A stretch of 64,000 bases of DNA from Hyphomonadaceae bacterium UBA1933 (lineage in GTDB: Bacteria > Pseudomonadota > Alphaproteobacteria > Caulobacterales > Aquidulcibacteraceae). Numbering within the stretch: the stretch's first letter is position 1; each line of letters starts with the position of its first letter. The notes under the pieces were generated by a model. The model was not told the DNA's origin. It was given only the letters and a program-made list of their open reading frames with translations, and searched no databases. Shown one piece after another: positions 7,836-17,036 of the stretch. The translations under genes were made by a program, and so were the position numbers. Where the stretch lies: positions 959,098 through 1,023,097 of the forward strand of contig DDFH01000006.1 in assembly GCA_002337085.1 (NCBI GenBank), given 5' to 3'.

Positions 7836-9773
7836 TTATTTTTTGTTTTGACGATTTTCAATCAAATCATCAACAACTGATGGGTCGGCAAGGGTCGAAG
7901 TATCGCCCAATGCCCCAAAATCGTCTTCGGCAATTTTGCGCAAGATACGGCGCATGATCTTACCAGAACGGGTTTTTGGTAGGCCGACTGTCGCAAACTG
8001 AATTTTATCAGGGCTTGCGATAGGGCCAATATGTTGGCGAACCCATGCCACAAGTTCTTTGCGCAATTCATCCGATGGCTCATCACCAAGGTTAAGGGTA
8101 ACATAGGCATAAATACCTTGCCCCTTAATGTCGTGCGGATAACCAACAACGGCTGCTTCGGCAACTTTACCATGTGATACCAATGCCGATTCAATTTCCG
8201 CAGTACCAAAGCGGTGGCCAGATACGTTGATAACGTCATCCACGCGACCAGTAATCCAGAAATAACCATCTTCGTCACGGCGTGCGCCGTCACCAGTAAA
8301 GTAATTACCTTTATAGGTGGTGAAATATGTGGTGAAGAAACGGTAATGGTCATTATAGATAGTACGCATCTGACCCGGCCAAGAATCCTTGATAATAAGG
8401 TTGCCTTCGGTTGCACCCTCAAGCTCTTTGCCTTCGGCATCCACCAATGCCGGCTGCACGCCAAAGAATGGCAAGGTTGCCGAACCTGGCTTTAATGTGG
8501 TTGCACCTGGAAGTGGGGTAATCATTGCGCCACCGGTTTCGGTTTGCCACCATGTATCAACAATTGGGCAACGGCTATCGCCAGGAACTTCGTAATACCA
8601 GCGCCATGCCTCTGGGTTGATTGGTTCACCAACCGAGCCAAGGATACGCAGCGATTTACGTGAAGTTTTCTTAACTGGCTCATCACCGTCACGCATAAGC
8701 GCACGGATTGCGGTTGGTGCAGTATAGAAAATATTGACCTGATGCTTATCAACCACTTCCCAGAAGCGTGAGGCATCAGGGTATGAAGGAACGCCTTCAA
8801 ACATCAATGTAGTTGCGCCATTCGCAAGTGGGCCATAAACGATGTAAGAGTGACCAGTTACCCAGCCCACATCAGCCGTACACCAATAAACTTCACCGTC
8901 TTTATAATCAAACACATATTTATGCGTCAAAGATGCGTGAAGCAAATAGCCGCCAGTTGTATGAAGAACCCCTTTTGGTTTGCCAGTAGAGCCAGAGGTA
9001 TAAAGGATGAAAAGCGGGGTTTCCGCAGGATATGCAATTGGTTCACAACGCGGGGAAACGTGACGTGACGCATCATGATAATATACGTCGCGCCCCGCCA
9101 TCATGCTAACCGGGTCACCAGTGCGTGCCACAACCAAAATATGTTCAAGTACAGGACACATATTAGCCGCAATATCCGCATTGGCTTTTAATGGAACGGT
9201 TTTACCGCCGCGAACCGAAAAGTCAGCAGTAATCAAAAGTTTACTATCGCAGTCTTCGATACGTTGCGCCAAAGATTCGGCGCTGAAACCACCAAAAACC
9301 ACCGAATGGATTGCGCCAATACGGGTACAGGCAAGCATTGCAAATGCCGCCTCTGGAATCATTGGAAGATAAATTGTTACGCGGTCGCCCTTATGCACGT
9401 TTAATGAACGCAGGGTGTTTGCCCATTTTGAAACTTCAAGGTGAAGCTGTTTATAGGTATAGGTTTTGCTTTCTTTGGGATTATCGCCTTCCCAAATAAT
9501 TGCGATTTGTTCACCACGGGTTTCAAGGTGGCGGTCAATACAATTATAGGAAACGTTTAATTCGCCATCTTTGAACCACTCAATGCCAAAAGTATCTTCG
9601 TCAAATGATGTGGTCTTAATTTGTGTTGGTTCTTTGAACCAATCTAATGTTTTCGCCTGCTCCGCCCAGAAAGTATCGGGGTCGGTAATAGACTGTTTGT
9701 ACATTTCCTCATATTTTTCTTTATTAATATGGGCATTTGCCGCCAAGTCTGCGGGAGGTGCGTAATTAGACAT
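7836..9773 (-). CDS. acs: Acetyl-CoA synthetase
   Basis: AMP-forming acetate:CoA ligase, 645 residues (normal length). The P-loop-like TSGSTGKPKG lies at 259-268. Other landmarks are WWQTETGG, FFTGDGARRDEDGYFWITGR and the C-terminal PKTRSGKIMRR, whose lysine is the residue acetylated by Pat-type acetyltransferases in this family. It activates acetate in the cytosol for the TCA/glyoxylate routes. ATG at 9773, followed upstream by an AT-rich 360-base divergent region. It appears monocistronic. Confidence 0.97.
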   Translation of the reverse strand: MSNYAPPADLAANAHINKEKYEEMYKQSITDPDTFWAEQAKTLDWFKEPTQIKTTSFDEDTFGIEWFKDGELNVSYNCIDRHLETRGEQIAIIWEGDNPKESKTYTYKQLHLEVSKWANTLRSLNVHKGDRVTIYLPMIPEAAFAMLACTRIGAIHSVVFGGFSAESLAQRIEDCDSKLLITADFSVRGGKTVPLKANADIAANMCPVLEHILVVARTGDPVSMMAGRDVYYHDASRHVSPRCEPIAYPAETPLFILYTSGSTGKPKGVLHTTGGYLLHASLTHKYVFDYKDGEVYWCTADVGWVTGHSYIVYGPLANGATTLMFEGVPSYPDASRFWEVVDKHQVNIFYTAPTAIRALMRDGDEPVKKTSRKSLRILGSVGEPINPEAWRWYYEVPGDSRCPIVDTWWQTETGGAMITPLPGATTLKPGSATLPFFGVQPALVDAEGKELEGATEGNLIIKDSWPGQMRTIYNDHYRFFTTYFTTYKGNYFTGDGARRDEDGYFWITGRVDDVINVSGHRFGTAEIESALVSHGKVAEAAVVGYPHDIKGQGIYAYVTLNLGDEPSDELRKELVAWVRQHIGPIASPDKIQFATVGLPKTRSGKIMRRILRKIAEDDFGALGDTSTLADPSVVDDLIENRQNKK

Positions 9774-9945
9774 ATTTGGTATTCCTCAATATAAACCTTG
9801 TTTTGGTGAACCCTAGTTTTTTGATTTGTTGTTCTAACGGATGGCACATTTGCAAGATTTCATAGCTTATAGTCAACTACTACTTTGGTGCTATGCATTT
9901 TTTTTTATTATTTTTTGCAGTGTCGAATATTAGTAAAAACCTATT

Positions 9946-10025
9946 ATTAGCAAGTAATAATAAGAATTAAATGGCGTCATTTGTTGGATAATTTATGGGC
10001 AACTTAGATAATTAGCAAGTAATAA
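9946..10025. repeat. 15-bp direct repeat in the acs/pentapeptide divergent region
   Basis: ATTAGCAAGTAATAA occurs at 9946-9960 and again at 10011-10025, 65 bases apart. Each copy is a partial palindrome (TTA-gcaag-TAA core). The 362-base divergent spacer 9774-10135 is otherwise very AT-rich with no open gene. The pair could be a regulator site for either flanking gene. Confidence 0.55.
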
Positions 10026-10135
10026 AAATGAATAGTATGATTTTCTTAATAAAATAGTGTTTTATCTTGGTTTTTTTGTACATATACCTTTATTTTTTAA
10101 AATAATATAACAGGTCAGGGAGAATATAATTATAA

Positions 10136-11137
10136 ATGACTGTTAATTATCTTAAGATCGATGATGCGATTCTCGCAGAATTGATTAATATGCACCGTTT
10201 GTTTCTTGCCAGAAATGGCGGGAAACGTCTTGTCTTACGACTTGCAGACTTTTCAAAGAAAGATTTATCAGGCGCAGATTTCACTGATGCAGACTTGACG
10301 GGGTGCAATTTTGAACATGCCCGCTTGGTAAAGGCAAAATTCAACCGTGCAGTTCTAACTGGTGCAAATTTCCGCAATGCTGACATGAAATCGGTAAGCA
10401 TGTATCGCGCTGATGTGCGCGGGGCATATCTTGCGGGGGCCGACATGTCATTTGCCGACTTATCAGAAGTTGATTTCCGTGAGGGCGTGGTTGCGTATAG
10501 TGATAAGGTAAATGGCTTTACGGTTATAAAACATAAAAAAGTCGCTGGTGACGCAGAAAGTGCCAATTTTACTGGCGCAACACTTGATTCATCACGGTTT
10601 AATGGTGCTTCGGCAAATGGGGCGGTCTTTCGTGATTGTTCAATGCGTGGTGCAAAACTTACTGGTGCACAATTAAAAAATGCCGATTTGGGTGGCGCAA
10701 ATCTTGAAGGGGCGGATTTAAAAGGCGCGCGTCTTGAAGGGGCTTTATTTCACGACGCAATCCTTACCCGTACTGATTTTGGTGGACGTATGCCAAGTGG
10801 TGATGCGGTAAAAGGTGCTTTAATGTCACCTGATGAAAAAGCTATGGAATCTGTTGATGAGCTAAAGGTTATGGCATCTGAGCATCAGGAATGGTGGAAA
10901 ACCAATGGCAAATCTGGCCGCCATGCCAATTTTAGCAAACGGGACTTGCGCCCGCTGCCAACTTTTTTGCGTGGCATGAATTTAACGGCATTAACCGCGT
11001 CCGAAGTTGTGGCAACCGGAATTATTTTTATGGAAGCCCAATTGCAGGGGGCGAATTTTGAAAATGCCGATTTGCGCGGTGCGGTTTTCGTGAATTGTGA
11101 TTTAAGGGGTGCAAGTTTTAAGGGTGCCGCCTTGTAA
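10136..11137 (+). CDS. Pentapeptide-repeat protein, cut short by a frameshift
   Basis: The 333-residue reading frame is made largely of A(D/N)LxG-type pentapeptide repeats in three blocks (about 42-115, 140-215 and 275-333), which fold as a right-handed quadrilateral beta helix. It stops at 11135 in the middle of a repeat run. The repeats continue at once in the -1 frame to 11352, consistent with one missing G in TTGTAAAAG (11132-11140). The N-terminal 40 residues carry no repeats. AGGGAG lies 13 bases before the ATG, a rather long spacing. Function is unknown; some relatives protect DNA gyrase, but nothing here shows that. Confidence 0.82.
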   Translation: MTVNYLKIDDAILAELINMHRLFLARNGGKRLVLRLADFSKKDLSGADFTDADLTGCNFEHARLVKAKFNRAVLTGANFRNADMKSVSMYRADVRGAYLAGADMSFADLSEVDFREGVVAYSDKVNGFTVIKHKKVAGDAESANFTGATLDSSRFNGASANGAVFRDCSMRGAKLTGAQLKNADLGGANLEGADLKGARLEGALFHDAILTRTDFGGRMPSGDAVKGALMSPDEKAMESVDELKVMASEHQEWWKTNGKSGRHANFSKRDLRPLPTFLRGMNLTALTASEVVATGIIFMEAQLQGANFENADLRGAVFVNCDLRGASFKGAAL

Positions 11138-11352
11138 AAGCCGATTTTCGTGGTGCTAATCTGTCACCGCTTCCGGTAAATCAAACCACGATTAAACATG
11201 CCTGCTTTGATGGCGCAGAATTGCGTTATGCAAGGTTTGATAAATCCAACCTAGAACAGGCAAGTTTTATGGAGGCGGATTTGCATGGTGCGATATTTGC
11301 CGGTGCCAATCTAAAAGGCGCAAAACGTAGTCCACAGCCATCAGGAGCATAA
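11134..11352 (+). pseudogene. C-terminal part of the pentapeptide-repeat protein, out of frame
   Basis: Reading from GTA at 11134 gives about 72 residues that continue the repeat register without a gap (ADFRGANLSP, then DGAELRYARFDKSNLEQ, EADLHGAIFAGANLKGAK) and end at TAA 11350-11352. It has no start codon or ribosome site of its own. The pieces join perfectly if one G is restored near 11133. This is either a real frameshift mutation, a sequencing or assembly error, or less likely programmed -1 frameshifting. Confidence 0.8.
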
Positions 11353-11426
11353 AACATTTGCTTTGTTGTTTTGGTGCGCTAAATATTTGTTGATTAAATC
11401 AATTATTCACCGAAGCAGGAAGATAA

Positions 11427-12173
11427 ATGTTACTAACCACCGCCACATGGCAAGAAGTCGAACAACGTATCAAAGCCGGAAAAACCGGAATTATTATTCC
11501 AATTGGCTCGCATGAGCAGCATGGGCCAACTGGTTTAATCGGAACTGATGCCCTTTGCCCGCAATTAATTGCGTATGAGGCGGAAAAAAATAATGATTTG
11601 CTTGTTGGGCCAACTTTTGCGGTGGGGCAGGCACAGCATCATATGGGCTTTGCTGGTTCTATGGCGCTTCGGCCATCAACTATGATTGCCACCATTGTCG
11701 ATTGGACCAATTCACTGGTTAAGCATGGTTTTACACATATTTATTGGCTTAATGGGCATGGCGGTAATTGCGCAACAATTAATGCGGCATTTTCCGAAAC
11801 CTATTATCCATATTCATTCAAAAATGAAAAAGCACCTTTCGCCCACAAAATGATGAATTGGTGGGAATTACCAAATATCACCAAATTATGCTTTGAAACG
11901 TTCCCAACTGGACATGGATCACATGGTACAGCATCCGAAGTTGCCTTGACATATTGGGGCTATCCAGAGCGCGAGGTTCTAAATCAAATGGTGCTTGACC
12001 CCAAAATTGCCCCAGAAGGTCCAATTCGTGATGCCGTAGATTACCGTAATCGCTTTGCCGATGGTCGTATATCATCCGACCCAACCCAAGCCACAGTAGA
12101 AAAGGGCGCAAAAATTGCCGAAGTTGCCGTTGCCGGTCTACTTGAAGATTTTGCGAAATTTTTGGAAAACTAG
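11427..12173 (+). CDS. Creatininase-family amidohydrolase
   Basis: The 248-residue metal-dependent hydrolase belongs to the creatininase / FAPy-hydrolase family. Metal ligands are visible as E30 and H32 in GSHEQHGP, D41 in GTDALC, H111 in LNGHGGN, and a later Glu in GHGSHGTASEVALTYWG. Members open cyclic amides (creatinine, formamidopyrimidines, 3-dehydro-scyllo-inosose and others), so the substrate cannot be read from sequence. An AGGAAG site precedes the ATG. Its stop overlaps the convergent DUF2336 gene by four bases. Confidence 0.88.
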   Translation: MLLTTATWQEVEQRIKAGKTGIIIPIGSHEQHGPTGLIGTDALCPQLIAYEAEKNNDLLVGPTFAVGQAQHHMGFAGSMALRPSTMIATIVDWTNSLVKHGFTHIYWLNGHGGNCATINAAFSETYYPYSFKNEKAPFAHKMMNWWELPNITKLCFETFPTGHGSHGTASEVALTYWGYPEREVLNQMVLDPKIAPEGPIRDAVDYRNRFADGRISSDPTQATVEKGAKIAEVAVAGLLEDFAKFLEN

Positions 12174-13288
12174 GCCGCGTTTTTGGTTACGTTCATGCGC
12201 ACTTGCATAAAGCGTAGTGCGCGCCCGGCGGCATCAATTGGAACGTCATTGTATAGCTTGCCAAGCTTTTCGGCATTGCCCATACCTTCGTCACCTAAAA
12301 CAAATACTGCCAGAGCAACAAATAGGCCGCGTTCCAAATCTTTGGCACGACACAACATTGCAAGGCCATCAATATCTTTGCGTTTAACAAGATTATCAAT
12401 TGTTTGATAATCAAGCCCGCATAAATCGGCAAAAGCTAGGCGGAATAAAGTGTGGTCACCGTTGCGCCAAATATTTGGTAATTGCTGTGCCGAAAAGCTA
12501 TTGGTTGATTTCATAATCAATAATTTGCGTTCCATACGCTCATAATCTTCGGGCAATGCGGAATTTTTAATTACAACGCGCTGTTTTGCTTTTTCCATTG
12601 CGCGGTTTAACTCTTCTGGGGTAACGCTTTGGTTACGCTCCATAATTTCGCGGCGTAGGTTTGGGCCAACCGTCATATAAACTTCGTTCAAAAACTCCAA
12701 AGGCACGCTTTGACGCATAACAAATGGATGGTGTAATGCGGGGTTTGCTTCGGCGCGCTCAACAACTTTTCCATAAGTTGTATCACCAATTTTTGCGCCT
12801 TCGTTACGTAATAATGATGCAACAACATTATCATCACCATGATCAACCAAGGCATCAGAAACCGCTTCGGAAAGGGTATCACGTTCGGTAACCGCTAATT
12901 GGTATTGGGTTTCATTGTCGGCAACGATTTGAATCAAGTCACCATCAGTGAATGATTTTGAAGAGCGGATAATCGGATACGCAACATCAATAGTGTCATT
13001 GGCAAGGGCAAGGGCAAGTTCACGCGGGGCTTCACCACCTTCAAACTTCATTGACAATTCTTTGCGCACTTCTTGGTTTAATTCAAACGCAACTTTTGCC
13101 ATTAATTCGCCGAATAATGCGGTTTCAACTTGTGTTTTTTCTTCTGATTCAAAGAATAAATCAGTAATTTCGTTTAGAAGTTCACGTCTTCTTTCAGAGG
13201 AATCTACTTTGGCTACTTCCAATAATTTGGTATATCTTTGACCAATTTCCATATCGACCCCTAATGTAGTCAGTTGGCGGTTTGCCAC
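12170..13288 (-). CDS. DUF2336 domain protein
   Basis: The 372-residue all-helical, HEAT-like protein belongs to the alphaproteobacterial DUF2336 family. Landmarks are RRELLNEITDLFFESEE, VAYPIIRSSKSFTDGDLIQIV, VSDALVDHGDDNVVASLLRNEGAKI and a C-terminal LRFMQVRMNVT. A second family member lies at 29865-31106. Some family members are linked to motility and polar signalling in other alphaproteobacteria, but no such genes are near here. No operon partners. Confidence 0.88.
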   Translation of the reverse strand: MANRQLTTLGVDMEIGQRYTKLLEVAKVDSSERRRELLNEITDLFFESEEKTQVETALFGELMAKVAFELNQEVRKELSMKFEGGEAPRELALALANDTIDVAYPIIRSSKSFTDGDLIQIVADNETQYQLAVTERDTLSEAVSDALVDHGDDNVVASLLRNEGAKIGDTTYGKVVERAEANPALHHPFVMRQSVPLEFLNEVYMTVGPNLRREIMERNQSVTPEELNRAMEKAKQRVVIKNSALPEDYERMERKLLIMKSTNSFSAQQLPNIWRNGDHTLFRLAFADLCGLDYQTIDNLVKRKDIDGLAMLCRAKDLERGLFVALAVFVLGDEGMGNAEKLGKLYNDVPIDAAGRALRFMQVRMNVTKNAA

Positions 13289-13355
13289 AATTAATAAGTA
13301 TAATTATCTTTGCATAATTAAGTAAATAAAACGTGCAAAAAACAATCAATAGCGA

Positions 13356-14711
13356 TTATTTTCTGCGTAATGGGCCATTATTTTGGCTGTTATCTGCGCT
13401 ATCTTCAGTTGCTGGTTCGGCATATTCATCAAGTTCGCGCTTGAAAATTTTTGAAAATAAGCCTTTCTTTTTCGGCTTGTTGTCTGCGTCAGTTTTTTCT
13501 TCGGTTAAAACGTCTTTTTCATTTACTTCTGGTGGCAATGGCACGGGCGCCGAATTTTCATATATTTTTGCCGCCTGATTGGCGTCAGAAGTTTGTGCGA
13601 TACCCTGCCACTCAGATTCAACTGAATAGCGTGGGCTTTTTTCATTTTTCAACATATCGCGACGCATTGCGGCGGCATCAACCATACCGTCCTTATCGCG
13701 ATATTTATCATATTCCATCTGGGTTTTTGCAGGTGGACGCAATGGGCCAAGATTGGCCTCTCTTACTGGTTTTTCAGCGGTATCGTCATTTTGTGTTGCG
13801 GCCTGTTGCTGCATGCTTTGCTGCTGCATTGCCTGTTGATTGGCTTGTTCAGTGGCGCGGGCAACAGAATATTCGGGAATAGGTTGACGTGCATGGTTTT
13901 GATAATTTACGTCATTGGCTGAATAGCTTTGTTGTGGTGCAGGAGTTGGTGTTGAATATTGATATTGCTGCTGTGCCTGTGGTGCGGGGGCATAGGTCTG
14001 CACTTTGGTCACCGGAATAGGCTGCTGCTGGTTTTGTGCCGGTTTATATTGTTGCGGCTGATAATTTGCCTGAGGTTGATATTGCGGCTGCGGGTTATAT
14101 TTTTGCATTTGGCCTTGCTGCTGCTGATTAGTTTCAGGTCGTACAAAGCTTATGGCCCCACCTTGTGCCGCTTGTTGCGGTTGGGGGGTGTATTGAACTT
14201 GTGGCTGCGGCTGCGGTTGTTGATTGGCGCGCACATTCCAGTTTGGAGTATTTGCGGAAGAGCCATATTGCAATGGTGTGACCGCATAATTTCCTGCACC
14301 ACGATTTTGATTATTTGGTACATTTTGATAATTTGTAGCCAGATTTTTTTGCGGGGTAGGTGTGTTTATCGGCGCTCCCATTGATTGCGTACGATGTGGC
14401 ACACCAGAAATCGCACCAACAATATTTAATGGCGTTTGCGAAGAGGTAAGCTGGCAAACATTGGCCATTGCCGCCTGAGTATAATAAACGAATGATCCAC
14501 ATGACATATTTGCGGCACAGGCCTGCGCACATTCTTGAATGGTTGCGGTGCGCGCCATGCCTTGTGGCACATTATTACTGGTCATTTGTGTATTATTGGC
14601 CATTTGCGTATATTGGGCAAAGGCAAATGTCGTGGAAATTGCGGTCATTGCCACCAATGGCAAAGAAAAATAAAGACCTTTTTTAGGATTTAATTTCAAC
14701 TTTACAGACAC
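13356..14711 (-). CDS. Secreted protein with PAN-like domain and Gln/Pro-rich region
   Basis: The 451-residue protein begins at GTG 14711, five bases after AAGGGG. An N-terminal hydrophobic signal (about 12-33) ends at FAFAQ. A short PAN/apple-like module follows (about 55-95: ECAQACAANMSCGSFVYY...CQL, four Cys). About 115-310 is a low-complexity region rich in Gln, Pro, Asn and Tyr. The C-terminus is charged (PKKKGLFSKIFKRELDEY). Probably exported or envelope associated. The Gln-rich part could be an extended linker or an assembly-prone segment. No function can be given. Confidence 0.72.
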   Translation of the reverse strand: MSVKLKLNPKKGLYFSLPLVAMTAISTTFAFAQYTQMANNTQMTSNNVPQGMARTATIQECAQACAANMSCGSFVYYTQAAMANVCQLTSSQTPLNIVGAISGVPHRTQSMGAPINTPTPQKNLATNYQNVPNNQNRGAGNYAVTPLQYGSSANTPNWNVRANQQPQPQPQVQYTPQPQQAAQGGAISFVRPETNQQQQGQMQKYNPQPQYQPQANYQPQQYKPAQNQQQPIPVTKVQTYAPAPQAQQQYQYSTPTPAPQQSYSANDVNYQNHARQPIPEYSVARATEQANQQAMQQQSMQQQAATQNDDTAEKPVREANLGPLRPPAKTQMEYDKYRDKDGMVDAAAMRRDMLKNEKSPRYSVESEWQGIAQTSDANQAAKIYENSAPVPLPPEVNEKDVLTEEKTDADNKPKKKGLFSKIFKRELDEYAEPATEDSADNSQNNGPLRRK

Positions 14712-14783
14712 ATTCTGCCCCTTGAAAAATGCAATTCGCGCAATTTTAAAGGAAATGTATTAAATTATTCGGTTAAAATTAGA

Positions 14784-16619
14784 TTAAGATTTGACCAAAG
14801 CGGCTTTTTTCTCTTCTATCTCAAGCCATTCCATTTCATGATTATCAAGGGTTTCTTTGGCATTGTCCAATTCCACACTAAGGCGGGTAAATTCATCGGG
14901 CGATTTGGCATAAAGCCCGTCTTGAGATAGTTTTTCTTCTAGCTTGATAATTTTTTCTTCTAATTGTGGAATAAGCTTTTCAAGCTCGGTCAAGCGATAT
15001 TCGTCTTTATAGCTTAGCTTGGTTTGTATCTTTGGTGCAGTAGGTGGTGGCGGGGATTTTTTAACCGCCACTTTTTGCGGTTTGTGGGTAATTAATTGCA
15101 AGTTTTGCGCCGCTAAATCACTCCAGCCGCCGGCGGTTTCAAGCCAACGCCCATCACCAAGTGGTGCTAATGTTGAGGTTACAACATGGTCAAGAAACGC
15201 CCTATCGTGGCTTACAAGAATGATTGTGCCATCATAATTTGCCAATACTTCTTCTAAAACGTCCAAAGTATCCATGTCCAAATCATTTGTTGGCTCATCG
15301 AGAACTAGGAAATTACTTGGGCGCGCCATCGAAAGCGCAAGCATAACACGGTTACGCTCCCCCCCTGAAAAAGAGCCAACTGGTTGGCGCAATTGCGCCG
15401 ATGAAAACAAAAAGTCCTTGGCATAGGCGGCAACATGGCGCTGCACATCCTGCACCATAATCATATCACCACCATGTGGGGCAAAGGTTTCCCACAATGT
15501 TGCTTTGGGGTCTAATTTTGCACGGCTTTGATCAAGATACGAAAGTGTAAGGTTTTTGGCGCGGCGAATATTGCCACTATCGGCGTTTAATTCGCCCACA
15601 AGCATTTTAATAAGGGTTGATTTGCCAATACCATTGGGCCCAACAATACCAATCCGATCACCGCGTAAAATCCGCAAATTGAAATCTTTGATAAGTGGGC
15701 GCTTTTCATCATAAGCTTTTTGGACATTCTTTGCCTCAAGGACAAGCTTGGAGGAAATATCACCCGATTGTGCCTTAACACTTGCCGCAGCGCCCGAAAG
15801 ATTTGCCAATGCCTGTACACGAGTTTCACGCATTTCATAAAGTCTGCGTAAACGCCCCATATTTCTTGAACGCCGTGCCGTTACCCCACGTGAAAGCCAA
15901 TGGGTTTCTTCTTTTAAACGGAGGTCAAGTTTTTCAAGGGCGCGGGTTTCTTGTTGTTCAATATTTTCCGCCCATTCATCAAACGCCTTGAACGATTGCC
16001 CCAGTTTTTTTGCCTTGCCATTGCGCAACCAAAGGCACGAAGTTGAAACATTTTCCAAAAAGGTTCTATCGTGGGAAATTAATAGGATCGCACCTTTATA
16101 CGCCTTTAATTTTTCCTCTAACGCTTCAATGGCGGCAACGTCCAAATGGTTGGTCGGCTCATCAAGCAGCATTAAATCTGGCTCGGCGGCAAAAACGCGC
16201 GCCAAGGCGGCACGCCGCGCCTCACCTCCAGATAAACCTTGGATATTTATATCTTCTTCAAGCCCAAAATCATGTAATGCGGCAATTGCTTGGGCGCGGA
16301 CAATTCCTTGTTCGCGTTCATCATTATGGGTGCGCGGAATGTCTTGCGAAACCCATTCAACAATGTTGGAAAAGCCAGTGAAATCGGGTTCTTGAAATTG
16401 GGTGGAAATAAATGCGCCGGTTGCAAGTACCCGTTCACCCTTGTCAAATTCCATATGACCAGAAATAATTTGCAAAAGTGTTGATTTACCGACCCCATTG
16501 GGGCCAACCAATGCCATACGCTCACGCGTTAAAAGCGATAAATCCACCCCCGAAAATATCGGCTTCGCACCCCTTACAAGGCAAATATCTTTTAATTGAA
16601 GAACAATATCATTTGCCAT
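14784..16619 (-). CDS. uup: ABC-F ATPase, Uup type
   Basis: The 611-residue soluble ABC-F protein has two nucleotide-binding domains: Walker A GPNGVGKS at about 39-46 with LSGGEARR and LLDEPTNHLD, then GPNGIGKS with SGGERNR and LVLDEPTNDLD. Between them is the P-site tRNA-interaction linker (TRALEKLDLRLKEE...RRLYEMRE). A C-terminal coiled coil at about 545-605 is typical of Uup. These proteins act on ribosomes, and Uup has also been tied to precise transposon excision and branched DNA. It lies downstream of the tRNA gene on the same strand, but the two-hairpin element at 16657-16743 separates them. Confidence 0.88.
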   Translation of the reverse strand: MANDIVLQLKDICLVRGAKPIFSGVDLSLLTRERMALVGPNGVGKSTLLQIISGHMEFDKGERVLATGAFISTQFQEPDFTGFSNIVEWVSQDIPRTHNDEREQGIVRAQAIAALHDFGLEEDINIQGLSGGEARRAALARVFAAEPDLMLLDEPTNHLDVAAIEALEEKLKAYKGAILLISHDRTFLENVSTSCLWLRNGKAKKLGQSFKAFDEWAENIEQQETRALEKLDLRLKEETHWLSRGVTARRSRNMGRLRRLYEMRETRVQALANLSGAAASVKAQSGDISSKLVLEAKNVQKAYDEKRPLIKDFNLRILRGDRIGIVGPNGIGKSTLIKMLVGELNADSGNIRRAKNLTLSYLDQSRAKLDPKATLWETFAPHGGDMIMVQDVQRHVAAYAKDFLFSSAQLRQPVGSFSGGERNRVMLALSMARPSNFLVLDEPTNDLDMDTLDVLEEVLANYDGTIILVSHDRAFLDHVVTSTLAPLGDGRWLETAGGWSDLAAQNLQLITHKPQKVAVKKSPPPPTAPKIQTKLSYKDEYRLTELEKLIPQLEEKIIKLEEKLSQDGLYAKSPDEFTRLSVELDNAKETLDNHEMEWLEIEEKKAALVKS

Positions 16620-16656
16620 TAATTACCGAGCGTAGCGAGTTAAACAATGTGTCAGA

Positions 16657-16743
16657 ATTTTTTGGAAACCGCGCTTTTCAAAAAAATCTGTCCGCCTGTT
16701 TCCACTTTGCTAAGTGAGCGCGAAGCGCGAAGGCGGCAAAGTG
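16657..16743 (-). repeat. Two-hairpin intergenic element, copy 1
   Basis: Directly 3' of the tRNA (seven bases away) lies a hairpin with outer arms CACTTTGC (16703-16710) and GCAAAGTG (16736-16743), an inner arm GCGC-GAA-GCGC (16718-16728) and the conserved core AGTGAGC...GCGAAGGCG. Further on (about 16657-16687) is an A/T-stem hairpin around ACCGCGCT that ends in a T run on the minus strand. The same arrangement recurs at 41082-41195 and 47109-47217. It is likely a transcript 3' end element. Confidence 0.7.
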
Positions 16744-16749
16744 AGAATG

Positions 16750-16826
16750 TGGTGGGTCTTGTTGGACTCGAACCAACGACCAGACCGTTATGAGCGGCCG
16801 GCTCTAACCAACTGAGCTAAAGACCC
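16750..16826 (-). tRNA. tRNA with CAT anticodon (Ile2 or elongator Met)
   Basis: The 77-base cloverleaf on the minus strand has acceptor stem GGGTCTT (16820-16826) with AAGACCC (16754-16760), discriminator A, and CCA encoded at 16750-16752. The D arm is GCTC...GAGC, the anticodon stem GGCCG/CGGTC with loop CTCATAA, and the T arm GTTGG-TTCGAGT-CCAAC. The paired G1-C72 rules out initiator tRNA. CAT can be elongator Met or, after lysidine modification by TilS, Ile reading AUA. The two cannot be separated confidently by eye. Confidence 0.93.
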
Positions 16827-17036
16827 ACTTTTCAAACCGTGTAGGTTGGAAACCTAACTAATGGCGAAAATTAAAAAAGCCAAGTGCAAATGTTGGTGAA
16901 ATCTGCAATCTCTTGCTGCTTAAAGTTAATAATGCCGCAAAAAAGCCTAAAATCCGTCCTTATTGGGAGCAATTTGTTATAATATTATTCAGCTTAGACA
17001 ATCTATTAACATAAAATACCCATTTAGGAGGACTTA

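Noticed and set aside
16750..16826. Initiator tRNA
   Set aside because: Position 1 G pairs with C at 72 and the anticodon stem lacks the three G-C pairs typical of initiator tRNA, so it is Ile2 or elongator Met.
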